Source: Pleodorina starrii
Lineage: Eukaryota > Chlorophyta > Chlorophyceae > Chlamydomonadales > Volvocaceae
Direction: 5' to 3'
Length of the DNA stretch: 64,000 bases
Assembly: GCA_030267565.1 (NCBI GenBank)
Contig: BRXU01000002.1
Location: 6,763,501-6,827,500 of the forward strand
The translations under genes were made by a program, and so were the position numbers. Position 1 is the first letter of the stretch. Every line of letters starts with the position of its first letter. This document shows, piece after piece, positions 59,906 to 64,000 of this stretch. The notes beneath the pieces are model-generated. The model worked only from the letters and a program-made list of their open reading frames with translations, was not told the origin of the DNA and did not search any database.

Positions 59906-61385
59906 GAGCTGGATACATGGGCTGCATGTATGTGTCCTAAAGCGATATCCAGCTCACATGGATGTTACCACATCACATTGACAAACGTTTATGGCCATTC
60001 AAGTTGCATTCCATAAGAATGTTTGACACAGATGCAGGAACATGCAGTGAGCTAGTGACTTCCGGGACAGAAATGAAATTGGCATACAGTCTCACCAGCA
60101 ACTGTAATTCGCTACTTTCAGCTATCATAGCATACACATTTTAACTTGACCTGGTATAGGTTTTGAGGTTCAGCAGCTGTTTTTGTACGACTATCTAAAG
60201 CCGAATGAAACATCGTGTATGCAATGCAATGCCTCGCGCACTAAAATAAATAATTTACATCAGGCCATGCTAGAATTATTTTGAGTGCCACACGGTGGGC
60301 GCAACGGTCGTCAGCCTGCCGCGCCGCGAATGCAAGCCCCACAGCTTCCGACATGAGGCTCAGTTGCTGCATAAGGAGAAACACAACTGCTTGTCAGCAA
60401 AACTGAAACAAATTCCCCGCCCGCGCGTTGTTAAGGGCAAGTGGAATTAGGACCTTTCCGACTGGCCTGACCGGTCGTTAGCCGTACAGGCCGTACAGGC
60501 AATCCAAGATGACCAGAATGCCAAAAAACAGTTAAGGCGTTGAGCTCTGCGTGGGCCTCCTGTGACCCCACTTGACTTTTGTGCGGGCACGGTGCTGGCG
60601 GGCCTGGTGGCGTCTTTTCTGTTTGGATGGACTGGGTACTGGTGGTCCTCGCAGCATCTCTGCTGCTTGCGAAGGCTAGGGTTTGGTGGGCCTGGCGGCG
60701 ATGCGGGCTTGGTGCTGGTGGGCCTGTTGGCAATGCTTTAGGCACTCCTCCGCAAGTGCCCCTGGGGTAGGATGAACAGTCTGTCTAGCTGTCTAGCCTG
60801 TACGGCTAGCAACCGGTGTGAAAGCCGGTTCCCCTTGTAATCCTCGCGTCCTAAACATGTTCACGTTCGTGCGGTGTATGCACGCCAGTCGCATGAATTT
60901 CCACATTGGTAATCGCACATGGCATATGGGGTCTCCATCAAATGATACGGTGTAATTTCGCGCCTTGGCGTGCGACTTGTCCGGGGCTGTCCGGGGTCGG
61001 GCCATGCGTGACAGCTTTTCCGCTCTATCCCCTTTACTCGTGTAATCGTCCACCTTGCGACTGTACATATCCAAAGCGAACTTTTTCATATTCATTACTA
61101 TGGGGTCTGCGATTGGCATCATGTCGATCCGGCGGGAGAATGACAGAGTACCGGTAGTGGATTTGCCGTATTCGTTCCGACGCGACATGCATGCAAATAA
61201 AGATGAAATGACACAGGAAAACATTTTCCAGATTAGCTAGAGAGCTGTCTTGGGGAAGCGGCAGGACGCCGCTTGGTGATCACAAATTAACGTGAGCTGT
61301 CAGACTAGAACTTTATTAGGCGCGCCCTCAAAGGTTCTGTTGCTCATCGCAATAGAAATCCGAGCTCCTCATTCTAGGGTGGAAC
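59906..61385. other. intergenic region between divergent membrane-protein and secreted-protein genes
   Basis: Positions 59990-60280 are AT-rich for this window. GCCTGG-rich diffuse repeats lie near 60590-60750. The one protein-like frame is 60793-61224 (minus). Confidence 0.55.
60793..61224 (-). mobile_element. possible transposon-derived reading frame
   Basis: A 143-codon frame with Lys/Arg/Ser/Asp use unlike the Ala-rich neighbours. Residues ~95-130 (YTVSFDGDPICHVRLPMWKF) resemble the block after the conserved Tyr/Phe-x-Phe-x-Gly segment in a widespread family of transposase-like eukaryotic proteins, in which a cysteine and a short helix precede a DNA-binding region. The catalytic part is absent. 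The assignment is tentative; it could instead be a lineage-specific gene fragment. Confidence 0.3.
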
Positions 61386-63015
61386 ATGAATTCCCTGTCC
61401 TGCAAAGCTGCGGTCGTGCTCGTCGTCGCGACGATCATCTTCTGCAATGTCTCGGTAAGTCGCCAAAGCAGCGCCCAAAGCCTCTCGGTCTGCTTGATCA
61501 GCATCTAATATAGAATTTATATTGTGCTAGTTTCATTCTTCCCTTTCTCTTTCTCACCCGCGTTTGCTCGCAGCCCGGTGCGGAAGCGCTCGGCGGTCGG
61601 AAACTGCTTGGCAACCCCGACTTGCCTTCGCAACGAGGAGGTGGGCTCGAACCGCATTTGCAGTTTTGCTCCATATGTCATTAGAAACACGCTGCTGTCG
61701 GTCATGCCGGCAGAGGGGACGTCCGCGCCACCGACGGCCGCATTTGGTAATCCTTTGCGTTTGGCCTTCCATGCGCAGATACCCCGGCGTGGCTGAGCCC
61801 GAGCGGCTCCTCTCAGCAGTCCCAGGCTCAAGCTCAATCCCAATCCCAAGCTCAAGCCCAATCCCAAAGCGGCGGCGCCTCTTCGACCGAGGTGGTCTTC
61901 TCCGGCGGCCAGTTCGGCGCGGGTTGGCATGACTCCAGTTACAACGCCCGTCCCTTCACGTCCTCCGCGCCCGCAGGTACGGAGTGGGCGGGTTGAGGAT
62001 GCTGCTTGAGGGGCCCGCGTGGATACGTGCACGGTTTTAAATCTTCCGGAACACGTCCGCATGGTGGAGGGCGGGATAGCGCACGGCTACGCACGTTGTT
62101 TGCGCCACGCACGCACGCCGGCTAAACGTGCCCGTGACGTTGCGCCCCTGACTAGACCCATGTCCGAAAGCACGCGCGCGGTTGTCCACATGCTTATGCA
62201 ATCTGGTCCATTTTCCTACGTGTCCACCTGTCCAGGCAAGGATAGTGGTACCGCTTGGTGCAACTACCTCCCGAAGGACGCCGCGACCAGCTTCTGGGGA
62301 CCGCAGGGCGCGTTCTCCGGCCGAAGGTGAGCGAGTGTTCCGGCGCGGGGCAGATCGCGATCTGGGTCACGCTGGGGCCGCGTGCCCAGATCACATGTCG
62401 TTCTTAGGACGAGCCCACGCACAGACATAAAAATCCTTTCTGAAGGAACGCGCGGCCCCGATCGGCGCTTCTTTGTTGCGTCATTCCCACCACAACCTGC
62501 CTTTGCGTGAACTAACATGCGCACCTCCCGAGATCCGCACTCGGAACTTCTTACATCCCAGACTCGGCAACCCACATGTATGGGCTGTGCGGTAGCTTTC
62601 CCCACCGCCGTTCGTTCCTTTGTGTCCGAGCTTACTCCGTTCGTACGGTACCTCTAAACCCAAACGCATCATGTCGTACAGGGCGCTGGAGTTCTGGGCT
62701 TACGCCGGCGATCAGGGCGTTGCGGACCTCGACCTGCTGCTGTACGGCGCCTCCGCGAACGCATGCAGCCGCGTGGCTCTGTCGGAGCTTTCGGTGGTGG
62801 AGAGCTCGGGCGGCTGGGTCAAGTATTGGGTCGACCTGTACCGCTTCAGTTGGGAGCAGCAGGGCGGCGGCGGCGGTGGCGGCTCCCCGTCCTTTTCCGG
62901 ATGCGGCTCCAGCGGCACCAGCGCCGGCGAGTTGGTCAAGCTGGACCTGCTCAACCTGCGCCACCCCGAGTACGAGGCACTGCTCTGCATTGATAATGTT
63001 CGGCTGGTGGCCTGA
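61386..63015 (+). CDS. small secreted protein with beta-sandwich (carbohydrate-binding-like) domain
   Basis: Exons: 61386-61454, 61574-61640, 61779-61976, 62236-62326, 62682-63015 (TGA), all GT-AG and in phase; about 252 residues. Exon 1 encodes a clear signal peptide (CKAAVVLVVATIIFCNVS). A Ser/Gln repeat linker (QAQAQSQS) follows at residues ~55-75, then FSGGQFGAGWHD and a domain with LEFWAYAGD, LDLLLYGAS, VKYWVDLYRFSW and the C-terminal LCIDNVRLV. Alternating strands, a W/Y-rich core and an ending 'CIDNVxL' match a galactose-binding-like fold common in secreted volvocine proteins. Likely extracellular matrix or cell-wall associated; the ligand is unknown. A Gly run and Cys residues interrupt the domain. 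TGTAA at 63185 is a probable polyadenylation signal. Confidence 0.8.
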
Positions 63016-64000
63016 AGAGGGAGAGGGAGAGGGAGAGAGGAGGGGCTTTTATGCACTCCGCGGCGCGTTCCACACGGCACCGATTCGGCGTTCGTACATA
63101 GGAGTTTTCGTGTGAGCTGGACCTGCATGAAGTACTCCGGCGGGGTCCAGTTTTCAGATCACCCATTAGCAGATTGGAGCTGGGGTGTAACCGATGGAAG
63201 TTGCGTGGGTCCTAGCATTCTTTGGGGCAGCATGTTTTTTGGCAGGATGGGATAGAGGAGATGCGCCGTTGCAGTGAAACGGGCGGTTTCAGGCCGACAA
63301 CACGAATACGTATTGACGGCTGTCTGCCGCTAAGCGGTGGGTGGGGCAGCTGGCGTAACCCGCTTCGACGCACATCTATATGGATCATTGCTTTCCTTAA
63401 TAGATTGACAATAACGAGGGTGTTCGCGTGAGGTCAATTGTGCAGGATGGGATATAGGGGTGGGCGGGCTTCAATGATAATGACACAGGAGGCTGTCCAT
63501 GGCCGTTTGGTCCCTGCGCCAGGGCCCCCCTCATGCGGGCTAGCTCTGGCCGAAATGGGCCAAGGAAGGGCCAACCTGCGCACATTGTTAGACTCAGATC
63601 GGATAAGAGACACAGTCCTGGGCCACCTGACGCCAACCCGTCCAAAGGAGTCATCCCGTCCCTTCCCGTCGTTAAGGTGCGTTTAGTCCCGTTTAGTCGT
63701 CACCCCCGTATTCCAGGCTCACCCTCGCCGCCTCCCTCAGCTCCTTCCTTGTCCTCGTAATCCTCCTCTTCTTCGCCGCCCTCTTCGTCCGTCCTCATCC
63801 ACTGTCCCCCTCATCCAAGTTTGGTCCTTGGTCTTGCTCCCCCTCCCCCTCCACCCCTCTTGGTATCCGTCTCGCTACCCTTCGCTTAATCGCATAGTTT
63901 AATGCGACCGGTGATGCTGGAGCTTTGCTGTCGCTGGGTCCGACTCAATGCCCTAGCTTCTGGTGTGTATAAGCCTTTTGCAGCCTCAGGCCGCCGCGTT
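63016..64000. other. right-edge region without a recognised gene
   Basis: The first ~170 bp is the likely 3' untranslated region of the secreted-protein gene, with a short GAGAGG run at 63015-63040. Beyond it only short frames without motifs were seen; a CTC/TCC-rich stretch spans about 63720-63860. Confidence 0.6.

Overview
The window looks like nuclear DNA of a volvocine-type green alga (Chlorophyta, Chlamydomonadales). It is GC-rich. Its genes are split into many short exons with GT-AG introns full of simple repeats. Its proteins carry long Ala/Gln/Pro-rich insertions. It contains interstitial CCCTAAAA-type repeats, which match the Chlamydomonas telomere unit, and chloroplast, mitochondrial and ER-type genes of a phototrophic eukaryote. 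No prokaryotic gene layout, tRNA, rRNA or CRISPR array was found.

Layout, left to right, nine recognisable protein genes: (1) a 5'-truncated MitoPLD/Zucchini-like phospholipase D, + strand, 646-6341. (2) A guanylate-cyclase-type class III nucleotide cyclase with a PAS-like segment, - strand, 8853-19936, 13 exons recovered, 5' end not found; one intron holds an ~883-bp pure CATC microsatellite and the catalytic domain carries an in-frame TAG. (3) A TPR / parallel beta-helix / DUF4470-like protein, - strand, 22377-26382, with a frameshift, an in-frame TAG and a stop codon inside a hairpin. (4) An Aurora/CALK-like Ser/Thr kinase with a ~1,000-residue disordered N-terminus, - strand, 30586-37989. 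(5) Allantoinase, + strand, 38599-44129, divergent from the kinase. (6) Plastid ribosomal protein L11, + strand, 45765-46910. (7) COQ3/UbiG ubiquinone O-methyltransferase, + strand, ending 52063. (8) A multi-spanning membrane protein of unknown family with a long Pro/Gly/Tyr-rich tail, - strand, 54417-59905. (9) A small secreted protein with a probable beta-sandwich carbohydrate-binding-like domain, + strand, 61386-63015.

The exon models were built by hand. Every join keeps phase and almost all use GT-AG borders; one intron in gene 8 needs a GC donor. The genes do not form one pathway. The set is housekeeping (L11, COQ3, allantoinase for purine nitrogen salvage) plus signalling (cyclase, kinase) and lineage-specific proteins.

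The mobile and repeat layer is the most unusual part. The kinase intron holds a 1.36-kb hAT-like element with 15-bp terminal inverted repeats and a perfect 8-bp target duplication, a few bases from a splice donor. LINE-tail reading frames lie antisense in introns of the PLD and cyclase genes. A 164-bp element with strong splice-site-like motifs occurs in two introns. A ~31-bp motif occurs three times, twice next to 3' splice sites. A palindrome-rich island resembles organellar repeats of volvocine algae.
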